NCBI GenBank assembly: GCA_038228295.1
Contig: JBBRPH010000013.1
Coordinates: 1-64,000 of the forward strand
Direction of reading: 5' to 3'
From: JAICKM01 sp038228295
GTDB lineage: Bacteria; Chloroflexota; Chloroflexia; QHBQ01; JAICKM01
DNA: 64,000 bases
The notes beneath the pieces were generated by a model. It was not told where the DNA came from. It saw only the letters and a program-made list of their open reading frames with translations, and ran no database searches. Position numbers and translations under genes: made by a program. The stretch's first letter is position 1. Each line of letters begins with the position of its first letter. Shown piece after piece: positions 8,873 through 17,171 of this stretch.

Positions 8873-10783
8873 ATGGCAAATCAGACGGAACGGGGCGGCA
8901 ACGGCACACGCCCCCCGGTTACACGCAAAGCGAAAGCCCCGCAACGGGCGCGCGCCGCCGAGGTCCGGCCTAACACAACACCCCGCCCGGCTACCGACAG
9001 ACGCGGTGGAAACGATGGGCGCGAGGTACAGCCCCGCACCTCCAACGCCGCAGGCGCCGAGGCGCTCCGGCAGGGCGGGCGAGCGGGGGCGGGTGAACCA
9101 TCCGGCGGCGCGCCAGGCGGCGCGAGCATGAACCCCTTTGCCGCATCCACCGATGATCCCACCTACAAATGGAAGGTGTTGGCCTCGGTGCTATTCGGCC
9201 TGTTCATCGTTATCCTCGACACCACCGTGGTCAACGTGGCGCTGCGCGCGTTGCAGCAAAAATATGCCGTGACCACCAACGAAGCGCAGTGGGTGATCAG
9301 CCTCTACACGCTGGCGCTGGGCATCGCCACGCCACTCTCCGGCTTCCTGGGCGAAAAGTTCGGCATCAAGCGCATCTATATCGGCGCGCTCGCCACTTTT
9401 CTGATCGGATCGATCTTATGCGGGGTGGCCCTCAACACCAGTGACACACTGATCTATCTGATCGCGGCGCGCGCCATCCAGGGCATCGGCGGCGGTATCG
9501 CACTGCCGTTGGGCACCGCGATGCTGTTCGGCGCGTTCCCCCCGAAAGAGCGCGGCGTGGCGCTCGGTATCTTCGGTATTGCGCTGGTCTTCGCCCCGGC
9601 CACCGGACCATTGCTCGGCGGCTGGCTGGTAGACCACAACTTGCTCGACTGGATCTTTTTCGTCAACGTGCCGATTGGTCTGATCGGCATCGCCATTGCC
9701 TCGTTCTACCTCAAAGATCGCAAGAGCAGCCGCCCGCTGAAGCTGGACCCGCTGGGTATCCTCTTCTCAACGGTCGGCTTCGGCGCGTTGCTCTACGGCG
9801 CATCACTGGCTGGGGGCCAAGGCGGTGGCGGCTGGAGTGATCCAACGGTGCTGACGGCATTCCTCATCGGCATAGTCGGCCTGGTGCTGTTCATCATCAC
9901 CGAATTGCGCGTCAGCGATCCGTTGCTGGACTTGCGTCTGTTCAAGATCCCCAGCTTCGCCATCTCCAACCTTGTCGGCTGGGTAGGCATTATCGCACTG
10001 TTCGGGGCGGAGTTTTTGCTACCGCTCTATCTGCAAATCCTGCGCGGCAAGAGCGCGTTTGATACGGGGCTGTTCCTGCTGCCACTAGCGATCACCTCCG
10101 GTTTCACCACACCTATAGCCGGGCGCATTGCCGACAAGATCGGGCCGCGCGTGCCGTTGGTGGTGGGCTTTGGCCTACTGGCGTTCAACACCTGGCAGTT
10201 GCGCGACATCAAGATTGATACCGACCTCGGTTGGATCCAATTCTTGCTCATCATTCGCGGCATCGGCTTCGGCTTAGTTATCCAGAACTCGCTGGTAGCC
10301 GCGCTACGCGATGTACCGGGCCGCTTGACGGCGCGCGCCAGTTCGCTGGTCAACGCCACGCGGCAGACCATCCAATCCATCGGCGTGGCTGTGCTGGCGA
10401 CGATTCTGACCAGCGCGATCAGCATCAACGTCGGCGACGAAATCCGCAAAAACCTGCCCAAGAACCTACCACCGCAGGCCCAAGCAGCAGTGGATGCCGG
10501 CCTGAAACAATTTGCCGGGCAGGCGGGGTCGAGCGCGGTTCCTGATCTGAGCAAAGTGCCGGCGCAGATGCTGCCCATCATCCAAGCCGCCCTCGGCAAA
10601 TTCCACGACCAGTATATCAGCGGGCTGGAAAATGCCTACACCGTAACCTTTGGCGTGGCAATCCTGGCGGCGCTGTTGTCCATGCTACTACCGGGCTGGC
10701 CGGGCAAATATGCCGCTCCCGCCACGGAGCAAGCCGGTGCCCCTGGTGGTGCTCCCGGCGGCACACCCATCGGCGCGCATTGA
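8873..10783 (+). CDS. DHA2-family (EmrB/QacA-like) MFS efflux transporter
   Basis: 636 residues from the ATG at 8873; the ORF could begin at a TTG at 8837, but the AGGAGG at 8855 suits the ATG better. The first 85 residues are hydrophilic, rich in Arg, Gly and Pro and probably disordered, which is unusually long for the family. The transport part begins near residue 90 with KVLASVLFGLFIVILDTTVV, the motif of the drug:H+ antiporter-2 family, and shows about 14 membrane segments with GIGGGIALPLGTA and FAPATGPLLGGWL. Predicted to export toxic compounds across the cytoplasmic membrane. It follows a tetR gene by 58 bases and probably shares its transcript. Confidence 0.9.
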   Translation: MANQTERGGNGTRPPVTRKAKAPQRARAAEVRPNTTPRPATDRRGGNDGREVQPRTSNAAGAEALRQGGRAGAGEPSGGAPGGASMNPFAASTDDPTYKWKVLASVLFGLFIVILDTTVVNVALRALQQKYAVTTNEAQWVISLYTLALGIATPLSGFLGEKFGIKRIYIGALATFLIGSILCGVALNTSDTLIYLIAARAIQGIGGGIALPLGTAMLFGAFPPKERGVALGIFGIALVFAPATGPLLGGWLVDHNLLDWIFFVNVPIGLIGIAIASFYLKDRKSSRPLKLDPLGILFSTVGFGALLYGASLAGGQGGGGWSDPTVLTAFLIGIVGLVLFIITELRVSDPLLDLRLFKIPSFAISNLVGWVGIIALFGAEFLLPLYLQILRGKSAFDTGLFLLPLAITSGFTTPIAGRIADKIGPRVPLVVGFGLLAFNTWQLRDIKIDTDLGWIQFLLIIRGIGFGLVIQNSLVAALRDVPGRLTARASSLVNATRQTIQSIGVAVLATILTSAISINVGDEIRKNLPKNLPPQAQAAVDAGLKQFAGQAGSSAVPDLSKVPAQMLPIIQAALGKFHDQYISGLENAYTVTFGVAILAALLSMLLPGWPGKYAAPATEQAGAPGGAPGGTPIGAH

Positions 10784-10785
10784 CC

Positions 10786-10845
10786 GAGTGATCCGCGAAG
10801 GACTGCGAAGAAGCGTAGAGAGTAGCAGTCCTTCGCGGATCACTC
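10786..10845. terminator. 21-bp inverted repeat, probable bidirectional terminator
   Basis: Arms 10786-10806 and 10825-10845 are perfect reverse complements with an 18-base loop. It lies in the 100-base gap between the convergent MFS and O-methyltransferase genes. No T run follows, so a terminator role is inferred from position and stem strength. Confidence 0.55.
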
Positions 10846-10884
10846 CCGCAACCTCTTCGTGTCCGTTCATGGATCAAAAGGGCG

Positions 10885-11550
10885 CTAGCCGGTTTTGCGC
10901 CGGCTAATCGCCAGGCCGTCGCGCAGCGGCATGATCACTGTGTCGAGATCGGGATGCGCGCGGACACGATCCAGGTAGGCGCGCATGGTAACGACCCCTA
11001 GACTGGTATTAGCCGGGTCGGCCACGCCGCCTTTACGGAGTGCGTTATCGGCTACCAGCAGGCCGCCGGGCCGCAGATGTGCGATGCACAGATCGGTCAA
11101 CGCGGCCGCCTCGGCCGGGCCGGGCAGTTGGGTCAGGATATCGTTGAAGATGAAGTCGAATCCATCAGTCAAGTCGCGCAGCGTCACCAGAGCATCACCG
11201 AGCTGGAGCGTGCAAACGGCGGCCAGCCCTGCCTCGCGCCAAAAGCCCGCCGCCAACTTTGCCCGCACCGGGTCATGCTCCAAGCTGACCACGCGCCCAC
11301 CCGTCTGCTGGGCAGCCAAGCCCAACCAAGCCGCCGAATAGCCGGTGGCCGTGCCGATGTCGAGCAGGTCGCGCGCACCACTGCTCAAAGCCAGTAGATA
11401 GAGAAACTGGCCTTCCAGGGGGCCGATAATCGGTACGTTGCCGGCGGCCGCGTGGGCCTCCATCTGGGCCAGCACCGGCAGGCGCGGCGGCAGCGTATCG
11501 TAGAGATAGTGCTCGACAGTGGGATCAGTAATACCGAAAAAAAGCGCCAT
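10885..11550 (-). CDS. SAM-dependent O-methyltransferase
   Basis: 221 residues, the usual size of the metal-dependent O-methyltransferase family 3. The SAM-binding motif I is LLDIGTATGYSAAWLGLA (about residues 62-79), followed by VVSLEHDP (motif II) and LRPGGLLVADNALRKGGV. The metal-ligand loop reads FDFIFNDI rather than the common FDFIFIDA, a conservative variation. These enzymes methylate catechols or similar small hydroxylated molecules; the substrate here is unknown. The ATG at 11550 has AAGGAG upstream, directly after the terminator of the next gene on the same strand. Confidence 0.85.
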   Translation of the reverse strand: MALFFGITDPTVEHYLYDTLPPRLPVLAQMEAHAAAGNVPIIGPLEGQFLYLLALSSGARDLLDIGTATGYSAAWLGLAAQQTGGRVVSLEHDPVRAKLAAGFWREAGLAAVCTLQLGDALVTLRDLTDGFDFIFNDILTQLPGPAEAAALTDLCIAHLRPGGLLVADNALRKGGVADPANTSLGVVTMRAYLDRVRAHPDLDTVIMPLRDGLAISRRKTG

Positions 11551-11560
11551 AGAGGTCTCC

Positions 11561-11598
11561 TTAAAAAGCAGCCGCCTACCACGGTGGGTAGGCGGCTG
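11561..11598 (-). terminator. Intrinsic terminator of the Gly-rich protein gene
   Basis: On the minus strand a 12-bp stem (11598-11587 with 11580-11569) and six-base loop are followed by CTTTTTAA. It ends transcription of the upstream gene at 11629 just before the O-methyltransferase ribosome binding site. Confidence 0.8.
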
Positions 11599-11628
11599 GA
11601 GATCGTAGGCAAGGCGCTGCGCCTTTGT

Positions 11629-12288
11629 TTAGACGACTTCGCCCTCATTACCACGGGTGCTACTCCGGGCTTGACCGCCAACGCCCTGGATGCCGCCGAA
11701 CTGCGGCGCAACGCCGCCGGAGGGCATCGTGCCCGCGCCCCCGAAGCCGCCGCTGCCGCCGACCTGTGCGCCGCCACCTCCGCCCAGGCCGCCGCCGATC
11801 AGACCACCGAGAATGCCGGGCAGCGCGCCACCGATCAGGCCCGGTAACGCGCCCCCGATCAGGTCGCCGATACCACCGTTGCTGGGCATATAGCCGCCCG
11901 CGTTGGGATTATAACCGGGCTGTTGGCCGCCGTAAGCAGGTTGCTGCCCACCGTAGGCCGGCTGTTGCTGCCCACCGGCGAGGCCGCCGATCAAGCCGCC
12001 CAGACCGCCGAGGCCCGGCTGCTGCTGCCCGCCCTGCCCACTGCGCGGCCGGTTCAGGATAGCGTTCACGCCATAGCTCAGGAGCAACGGTCCGGCAATC
12101 GAGATGATCGCTTGGATCACGCCTTGCATCGCTTGCGGGTTTTGCTGATACTGCTGGGCATTCTGTTGGACATGGCTTTCCAGCCCGCGCAGTTGCTGGA
12201 CCTGATTGGGATCGAGATCGTTCTGGTGGTGGTGCAAAATAGTGTCAATAATGCCCTTCACTTGGCTCGGACTTGCGTTCTCTAACAT
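11629..12288 (-). CDS. Gly/Gln-rich low-complexity protein
   Basis: 219 residues. Residues 1-55 are polar and helical (SPSQVKGIIDTILHHHQND). A hydrophobic stretch follows at about 58-75 (GVIQAIISIAGPLLLSYGVN). The rest is repetitive, with two copies of PAYGGQQ and long Gly-Leu-Ile runs such as GGALPGLIGGALPG. The composition suggests a membrane-associating or self-assembling protein; no enzyme motif is present. AGGAGGAGCCACG before the ATG at 12288 supports the start, and its own terminator supports expression. It is divergent from parA, so it may be linked to chromosome segregation or only share the control region. Function unknown. Confidence 0.7.
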   Translation of the reverse strand: MLENASPSQVKGIIDTILHHHQNDLDPNQVQQLRGLESHVQQNAQQYQQNPQAMQGVIQAIISIAGPLLLSYGVNAILNRPRSGQGGQQQPGLGGLGGLIGGLAGGQQQPAYGGQQPAYGGQQPGYNPNAGGYMPSNGGIGDLIGGALPGLIGGALPGILGGLIGGGLGGGGGAQVGGSGGFGGAGTMPSGGVAPQFGGIQGVGGQARSSTRGNEGEVV

Positions 12289-12386
12289 CGTGGCTCCTCC
12301 TGGCGACGATCTATGCCGCCCCTATGTGCAGCAGGCCCAGCGCCTGTGTTTGCCGCTCGTGAAGCAGGAAGCGTGCCGACAGCACC

Positions 12387-12415
12387 TTGCCGTTTGGGGC
12401 CGAATAGGATAGAAT
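12387..12415 (+). promoter_or_regulatory. Probable parAB promoter
   Basis: TTGCCG (12387-12392) and TAGAAT (12410-12415) are separated by 17 bases, about 50 bases before the parA start. The hexamers are moderate matches to the housekeeping consensus. Confidence 0.5.
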
Positions 12416-12464
12416 ACACAGGAACCCGACGGGCGGAGCGACCCCAAGGTGAGAAGGAGCAAGT

Positions 12465-13295
12465 GTGGTAAAGGCGCGTGTGCTGGCGATTGCGAACCAA
12501 AAAGGCGGGGTGGGCAAGACCACCACGGCGGCCAACCTGGGGGTCTACTTGGCCGCCGCCGGCCGGCGCGTCCTGCTAATTGATATGGACTCGCAGGCCA
12601 ACGCGACCAGTAGCCTCGGCTTCGACAAACACAACCTGCCCCGCTCGATCTATAACACGCTGGTGGACGGCAAAGCGTTAGCCGAGGTGACCATCCCCAG
12701 CGGACGCGATGGGCTGGACCTCGCCCCCGCCTCGGTGCAACTAGCTGGGGCCGAGGTCGAACTGGTGCCGCTGATGGCCCGCGAACACCGTCTGGCGCGC
12801 GCCGTAGACAAAGTGCGCGACCGCTATGACCTGGTGCTGATAGACTGCCCGCCCTCGCTCGGCCTGCTGACGCTAAACGCGCTGGCCGCCGCCGACGACG
12901 TGCTGATCCCGTTGCAGTCGGAGTACCTGGCGCTCGAAGGGCTGATGCAGTTGCGCCAGACGATTGATCTGGTAGTGGGCCACGTCAATCCGCATCTCCA
13001 GATTTTCGGCATCGTGCTGACGATGTTCGATGGACGCAACAACTTGTCGAGCCAGGTACAAGAGGAAGTACGGGCGCACTTTCCCGGCGAATTGTTCGAC
13101 ACGGTGATCCCACGCAACGTGCGCCTGAGCGAAGCGCCGAGCCACGGCCAGAGCATCCGCGAATATGATCCGACCTCACGCGGCGCGACAGCCTATGAGC
13201 AATTGGCCGCCGAAATGCTGCACCGTTTGGCGCTGAGCAGCGTCGAGGGGACCGTTGCCGGCCCAGAACACACCAGCGGTGCGCCCTCCGCGTAA
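12465..13295 (+). CDS. parA: ParA/Soj chromosome-partitioning ATPase
   Basis: 276 residues with a GTG start preceded by GAGAAGGAG. The deviant Walker A motif KGGVGKTT at residues 13-20 has the signature lysine of the ParA/MinD family. LIDMDSQANATSSLG and LVLIDCPPSLGLLTLNAL give the A' and Walker B motifs. In the family ParA forms ATP-dependent dimers on the nucleoid and moves ParB-parS complexes to segregate replicated origins. parB follows 35 bases downstream in the usual order. No parS site (a 16-base palindrome built on GTTTCACGTGAAAC) was seen nearby by eye. Confidence 0.95.
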   Translation: MVKARVLAIANQKGGVGKTTTAANLGVYLAAAGRRVLLIDMDSQANATSSLGFDKHNLPRSIYNTLVDGKALAEVTIPSGRDGLDLAPASVQLAGAEVELVPLMAREHRLARAVDKVRDRYDLVLIDCPPSLGLLTLNALAAADDVLIPLQSEYLALEGLMQLRQTIDLVVGHVNPHLQIFGIVLTMFDGRNNLSSQVQEEVRAHFPGELFDTVIPRNVRLSEAPSHGQSIREYDPTSRGATAYEQLAAEMLHRLALSSVEGTVAGPEHTSGAPSA

Positions 13296-13330
13296 GGGCC
13301 AACTTACCACCGAGACCGAGGACGCTATAG

Positions 13331-14284
13331 ATGCCAAGACCGCGCGCGGCGCTAGGCCGTGGACTGAATGCCTTAATTCCCGGCGCTGCCCCCCACCCCG
13401 CCGAGCCGGGTGAGGCCAGCGATCCTCCGGTACGCTCAAGCGGGGCGGCATTGGAAGTGCCGGTCGCGCAGATTCAGCCCAACCCGCAGCAACCCCGCCA
13501 CGAGTTCACAGCGGACGCGCTGAAAGAATTGACCGATTCGATCAAAGAACACGGTGTGATCCAGCCGCTGATCGTCACGCGCAATGAGGGCACAGACGGC
13601 TATTACCTGATTGCCGGCGAACGGCGCTGGCGCGCAGCCCAGGCCGCTGGACTGGAAACCGTGCCGGTGATCGTCAAAGAGGCCGACCCCGAAGAGATGC
13701 TGGCGCTGGCCCTGGTCGAGAATATCCAGCGCGCCGACCTCAACCCGCTGGAAGAGGCGCAAGCCTATCGGGAGCTAATGGACACTTTTGGCCTGACCCA
13801 GGCCGAGGTAGCCCGCCGCGTGGGACGCAGCCGCAGCGCGGTCGCCAACCTAGTCCGCCTGCTCAACCTGCCGCGTGAGATCATCGAAGCCCTGCACGCG
13901 GGCACGATCAGCGAAGGCCACGCACGGGCGATCTTCGGCCTAGACGGGCGTGAGGCACAACTGGTGATGCTGGCCCAGGTGATCAACGGCGGCTACAGCG
14001 TGCAGCAAACCGAGGAGATGGTACGGCGCAGCAAAGAGGGACCACCCACGGAACTGCCGGCCGAAGCCGCGCCCGCTGACCTCGCGGCCCCGGCCCGCCG
14101 CGCCGGTAAACCGCGCCGCGCCTCCGCCGATCTCGAAACCAGCGCCCTGGAAGATAATTTCCGCAGCGCGCTTAAAACCAAAGTCCAACTGTCGCGCAGC
14201 CGCGAAGGTGGTCGCTTGGTGATCCACTTCTACTCCGAGGAGATGCTGGAACACCTGTACCGGGCGCTGGTGGGCGAAGAATAG
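13331..14284 (+). CDS. parB: ParB chromosome-partitioning CTPase/DNA-binding protein
   Basis: 317 residues. The N-terminal ParB domain shows VAQIQPNPQQPRHEF and the CTP-binding GERRWRAAQAAGLETVPV. ENIQRADLNPLEEAQAY and the helix-turn-helix TQAEVARRVGRSRSAVANLV follow. A variable linker rich in Ala and Pro (about residues 235-265) separates a C-terminal dimerisation domain ending RLVIHFYSEEMLEHLYRALV. ParB loads at parS, slides as a clamp and recruits ParA and SMC. It sits directly after parA in one operon, and the TPR protein gene begins 33 bases later. Confidence 0.95.
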   Translation: MPRPRAALGRGLNALIPGAAPHPAEPGEASDPPVRSSGAALEVPVAQIQPNPQQPRHEFTADALKELTDSIKEHGVIQPLIVTRNEGTDGYYLIAGERRWRAAQAAGLETVPVIVKEADPEEMLALALVENIQRADLNPLEEAQAYRELMDTFGLTQAEVARRVGRSRSAVANLVRLLNLPREIIEALHAGTISEGHARAIFGLDGREAQLVMLAQVINGGYSVQQTEEMVRRSKEGPPTELPAEAAPADLAAPARRAGKPRRASADLETSALEDNFRSALKTKVQLSRSREGGRLVIHFYSEEMLEHLYRALVGEE

Positions 14285-14317
14285 CCGTTCCGCCCACGTC
14301 CTAGAAAAGATCCACTG

Positions 14318-15268
14318 ATGCCCGACATTGCCCGCTTGCTCAAACCCGCCGTCCTGACCCGCATTGTCCTCACCTACCTAGCGCTGATGGGGTTGTTTGC
14401 TAGCATGACGGGTGCCCAGAACGACGGCTGGGGCAACTGGCTAACAGTCACACTGGGCCTGACCGCCCTGATGCTGGTGGCGACGGGCGGCATCGTGCTG
14501 ACCCTCAGCGTGGCCGGTGGGGGGGGGATCGCGGGCTGGCGGGCCGGTCGGGCGCGGGCCGCAGGCCGGCCCGCGGAGGCGCTGGCCGGCTACACCGCCG
14601 CACTGGCCCGCAATCCCAATCTAGCCGAAGCCCTGGTGGGCCGCGCCGAACTCCAAATCGCCGGCGGTCTGCCTGCCCCCGCCCGCGCCGACCTGGACCG
14701 CGCCATCGCCGTCACGCCGCATGTGATCAACTTCCCTGACCCGATCCTGTACCGCGCCTATTTGGAGCGTGGGCGCTTGCGCGAGGCAGCGGGCGACGTG
14801 GCAGGCGCGATCCAGGATTGGACTCAGGCTGTGCGGGTTGCACCGGGGGGGCCGGACCCCTACCTGTTGCGCGGGCGGGCGACGCTGGAGAACGGCGACT
14901 GGCTGACCGGGCGCAACGACCTGACGCAGGCGGTCAGCCTGCTGGGCAACAGCCTAGCACGAGCCGACGATCCGGCAACGCAGGCCGCGCTGCTCAATAT
15001 GCGCGGGCTAGCTTTCAATCTGCTGAACGACCCGCAGCGCGCGCTGGCCGACCTGGAAAAATCGCTGCAACTCCAGCCCGCCGCCTGGGTCACGCACTAT
15101 AATCTGGGCGCGACCTACCTCAAGCTGGGTCACCCCGACCACGCCTTGATCGCCCTGCGCCAAGCGCTACAACTCGACCGCCCCGCCGCGCAAGCTGCCG
15201 CCCGCGCCGGCCGCGCCTACGCCGACCTGCGCGAGGAGCCGGCCTTCCAGGCGCTGATCGGCGCATGA
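14318..15268 (+). CDS. Membrane-anchored TPR protein
   Basis: 316 residues. Two transmembrane helices occupy about residues 12-30 and 40-65, then a Gly/Ala linker. From about residue 75 onward there are TPR-like repeats: AAGRPAEALAGYTAALARNP, GDVAGAIQDWTQAVRVAPGG, and near the end LGHPDHALIALRQALQLDRP. TPR domains hold protein partners, so this is probably a membrane scaffold facing the cytoplasm, though the topology is not certain. It follows parB by 33 bases and may be cotranscribed with parAB; a role in segregation would be speculation. A heptamer array begins directly at its stop codon. Confidence 0.75.
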   Translation: MPDIARLLKPAVLTRIVLTYLALMGLFASMTGAQNDGWGNWLTVTLGLTALMLVATGGIVLTLSVAGGGGIAGWRAGRARAAGRPAEALAGYTAALARNPNLAEALVGRAELQIAGGLPAPARADLDRAIAVTPHVINFPDPILYRAYLERGRLREAAGDVAGAIQDWTQAVRVAPGGPDPYLLRGRATLENGDWLTGRNDLTQAVSLLGNSLARADDPATQAALLNMRGLAFNLLNDPQRALADLEKSLQLQPAAWVTHYNLGATYLKLGHPDHALIALRQALQLDRPAAQAAARAGRAYADLREEPAFQALIGA

Positions 15269-15269
15269 A

Positions 15270-15318
15270 GCGTAAAACGTAAAACGTGAAGCGTGAAGCG
15301 TGAAGTGTGAAGCGTGCA
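15270..15318 (+). repeat. Tandem heptamer array (ACGTRAA type)
   Basis: Seven consecutive seven-base units: GCGTAAA, ACGTAAA, ACGTGAA, GCGTGAA, GCGTGAA, GTGTGAA, GCGTGCA. It starts two bases after the stop of the TPR gene and ends at the ribosome binding site of the next gene. The reverse complement of the same unit occurs at 17002, 17144 and 39830. Confidence 0.85.
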
Positions 15319-15333
15319 ACGGAGGTAGCCTGA

Positions 15334-16122
15334 ATGCCTGAGCAAATCGCGCCGCTGTATGTCACACAATGGGGTACACAGGGGCGGCCGACGATCCTGT
15401 TGCATGGCAGCTTGACCCCTGATCCCGCCCTGGTCTGGGGTGGGCAGCAACCCCTGGCCGACCAGCACCGGCTTCTAGTGGCCGACCGGCGGGGCTACTG
15501 GCGCAGCCCTGGCCCCGCCGCCGATAGCCGGCCGGCGCAGAGCGCGGATGTAGGGGCGCTGCTGGGAGATGGGGCGCATCTCGTGGGCTTTTCGTATGGC
15601 GCGGTAGTGGCGCTACTCGCGGCGGCCGCATACGCGGATCGCATCTACTCTCTGACCCTGGTCGAGCCGCCCGCCTTTCACCTCGCCGCCGGCCTCCCGG
15701 CAGCCGACGCGCTGTGTGCCGCCATCCACACCTTATGGACCGCCGCGCCGACCCTGACCCCGCCGCAGTTTGTGCTAGGTTTTGCGCGACTGTTTGACCC
15801 CGCCGCCGTCGAGACTAGCGAGGAGTGGTCGCCGCAACGATTGCGATCCGTCCAGGCCACGATGCGCGAACCGCCCCCGACCACCGCGCCGCTTGACCTC
15901 GCCGGCCTAGCGGCGACTCCTTTTCCCAAATTAGTCGTGACGGGCGGCTGGCACGCGGCATTCGAGGCGGTGGGCGATGTCCTAGCCGCCCGCCTGCCCG
16001 CCCAGCGGCTCGTGATCGCGGGGGGTGGGCACGGCGCGCACCATAGGCAGGAGCCCTTCAACGCCCAACTGCGTGCGCTGTGGCAGCAGGCGGAAGCAGG
16101 CCGTAGTACGGCGGGTTACTGA
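15334..16122 (+). CDS. Alpha/beta-hydrolase fold protein
   Basis: 262 residues. The fold signatures are present in order: oxyanion-hole region TILLHGSL (about residues 20-27), nucleophile elbow LVGFSYGAVV (GxSxG) near residue 88, and a late histidine in IAGGGHGAHHRQ. The acid residue is not obvious, but the GWHAAFEAVGD strand near 210 is in the right place. Typical of small esterases, lactonases or C-C bond hydrolases; the substrate is unknown. The start has CGGAGG nine bases upstream. It lies between a heptamer array and a convergent methyltransferase gene. Confidence 0.8.
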   Translation: MPEQIAPLYVTQWGTQGRPTILLHGSLTPDPALVWGGQQPLADQHRLLVADRRGYWRSPGPAADSRPAQSADVGALLGDGAHLVGFSYGAVVALLAAAAYADRIYSLTLVEPPAFHLAAGLPAADALCAAIHTLWTAAPTLTPPQFVLGFARLFDPAAVETSEEWSPQRLRSVQATMREPPPTTAPLDLAGLAATPFPKLVVTGGWHAAFEAVGDVLAARLPAQRLVIAGGGHGAHHRQEPFNAQLRALWQQAEAGRSTAGY

Positions 16123-16159
16123 TTAGACCCGCATAAGGGCAGCATCTCGCGCAACCGTT

Positions 16160-16969
16160 CTATCCCTGCGCCTCAAACAAGCCCACGCCCTTGTCGATCC
16201 GCAAGGGACCGTGGATAGCAATCCGATCTTCCACCATCTGCCGGAACTGGTCTAATTGCTCCCCCACGAGATGCCCCGATGCGATGGCGTAGGCAACCAA
16301 TGGCGAGGCTTCGGGTACAAGTAGCGCGTCCGTATACTCATGCAACCGCACTCCCGTAAACACCTGGGCCAGTTCGTCACCGCCATGCTCCATATTGAAG
16401 CCGTCGGCGGCAGTCTGGTCATTGCTCGCAGCAGCCCGTGCCGGTGTCCTACCTCGCACGGCGGCCACTAACTCGTCATAGACGCGCATTGTGTGGCGGC
16501 TGTTGGTCGCGGCATACAAATGCCCACCCGGCCGCAACACGCGCCGGATTTCGCGATAGGCGCGAGCGCGGTCGGGAATATGGTAGAGCATATGGTTGGC
16601 AATCACGAAGTCGAAAGAGTGGGCAGCAAAGGCCAGGGCTTGCACATCGCAGACAGCGAAGGTGAAAAGGTGCGAACTGTGGGCGAGTTGTCCAGCAGTG
16701 CCCGCAACGATGCCCGGCGAGAAGTCAGCCAGCGTGATGTGGCACCCCAGTGGGACGCAATCCGCGTTGTCGTGCCACAGTCGGCCCGATCCGCAGCCAA
16801 TGTCCAGCACCCGGCTCCCTGCCGTGAGCGGTAAGTGATCAAAAATCCACCGGTACAAGCCCTGCGGGTTCACACTGTAGTGCTCGTGCAGGTGAATCCG
16901 TGCGTCCAGCTTGGTTGCGTCGCGGTACTCAGCACGCAACGGGTCTGCAGGACTGGCGGGTTGTCTCAT
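16160..16969 (-). CDS. Class I SAM-dependent methyltransferase
   Basis: 269 residues. Motif I is SRVLDIGCGSGRLW (about residues 51-64), motif II lies near ITLADFSPG, and FDFVIANHMLYHIPDRARAYREI plus VLRPGGHLYAATNS complete a Methyltransf_11-like core. The substrate is not predictable. The ATG at 16969 follows AAAGGTGGT. Upstream lies a heptamer array and about 190 bases without genes, so it is probably transcribed on its own or as the tail of the pyr operon. The latter is possible since all run on the minus strand. Confidence 0.85.
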   Translation of the reverse strand: MRQPASPADPLRAEYRDATKLDARIHLHEHYSVNPQGLYRWIFDHLPLTAGSRVLDIGCGSGRLWHDNADCVPLGCHITLADFSPGIVAGTAGQLAHSSHLFTFAVCDVQALAFAAHSFDFVIANHMLYHIPDRARAYREIRRVLRPGGHLYAATNSRHTMRVYDELVAAVRGRTPARAAASNDQTAADGFNMEHGGDELAQVFTGVRLHEYTDALLVPEASPLVAYAIASGHLVGEQLDQFRQMVEDRIAIHGPLRIDKGVGLFEAQG

Positions 16970-17001
16970 AAAGCGACCACCTTTCCTGTGCAGTACGTCA
17001 T

Positions 17002-17029
17002 CACGTTTCCCGTTTTACGTTTTACGTTT
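17002..17029. repeat. Tandem heptamer array (ACGTTTY type)
   Basis: Four units CACGTTT, CCCGTTT, TACGTTT, TACGTTT. This is the same unit as at 15270 read on the opposite strand. Confidence 0.75.
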
Positions 17030-17143
17030 GTAACTGTGCAGTCGGCGCTGCTCATGCTGTGACAAGCAGATCGGCAGGGCCGGATTCTTCACTGCGTTCA
17101 ATGGGACAAGGTTCTCTCTTTTAGCCAGCGCCTGAATAGTTAC

Positions 17144-17171
17144 TCACGTTTCACGTCTTACGTTTCACGCA
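17144..17171. repeat. Tandem heptamer array overlapping the 3' end of pyrF-pyrE
   Basis: Four units TCACGTT, TCACGTC, TTACGTT, TCACGCA. The array runs into the pyrF-pyrE gene and supplies its stop codon and last few codons (17158-17171). Confidence 0.75.

Noticed and set aside
17002..17171. parS-like sites near parAB (CACGTTTCACG)
   Set aside because: The sequence belongs to heptamer arrays and does not form the 16-base palindrome expected of parS.
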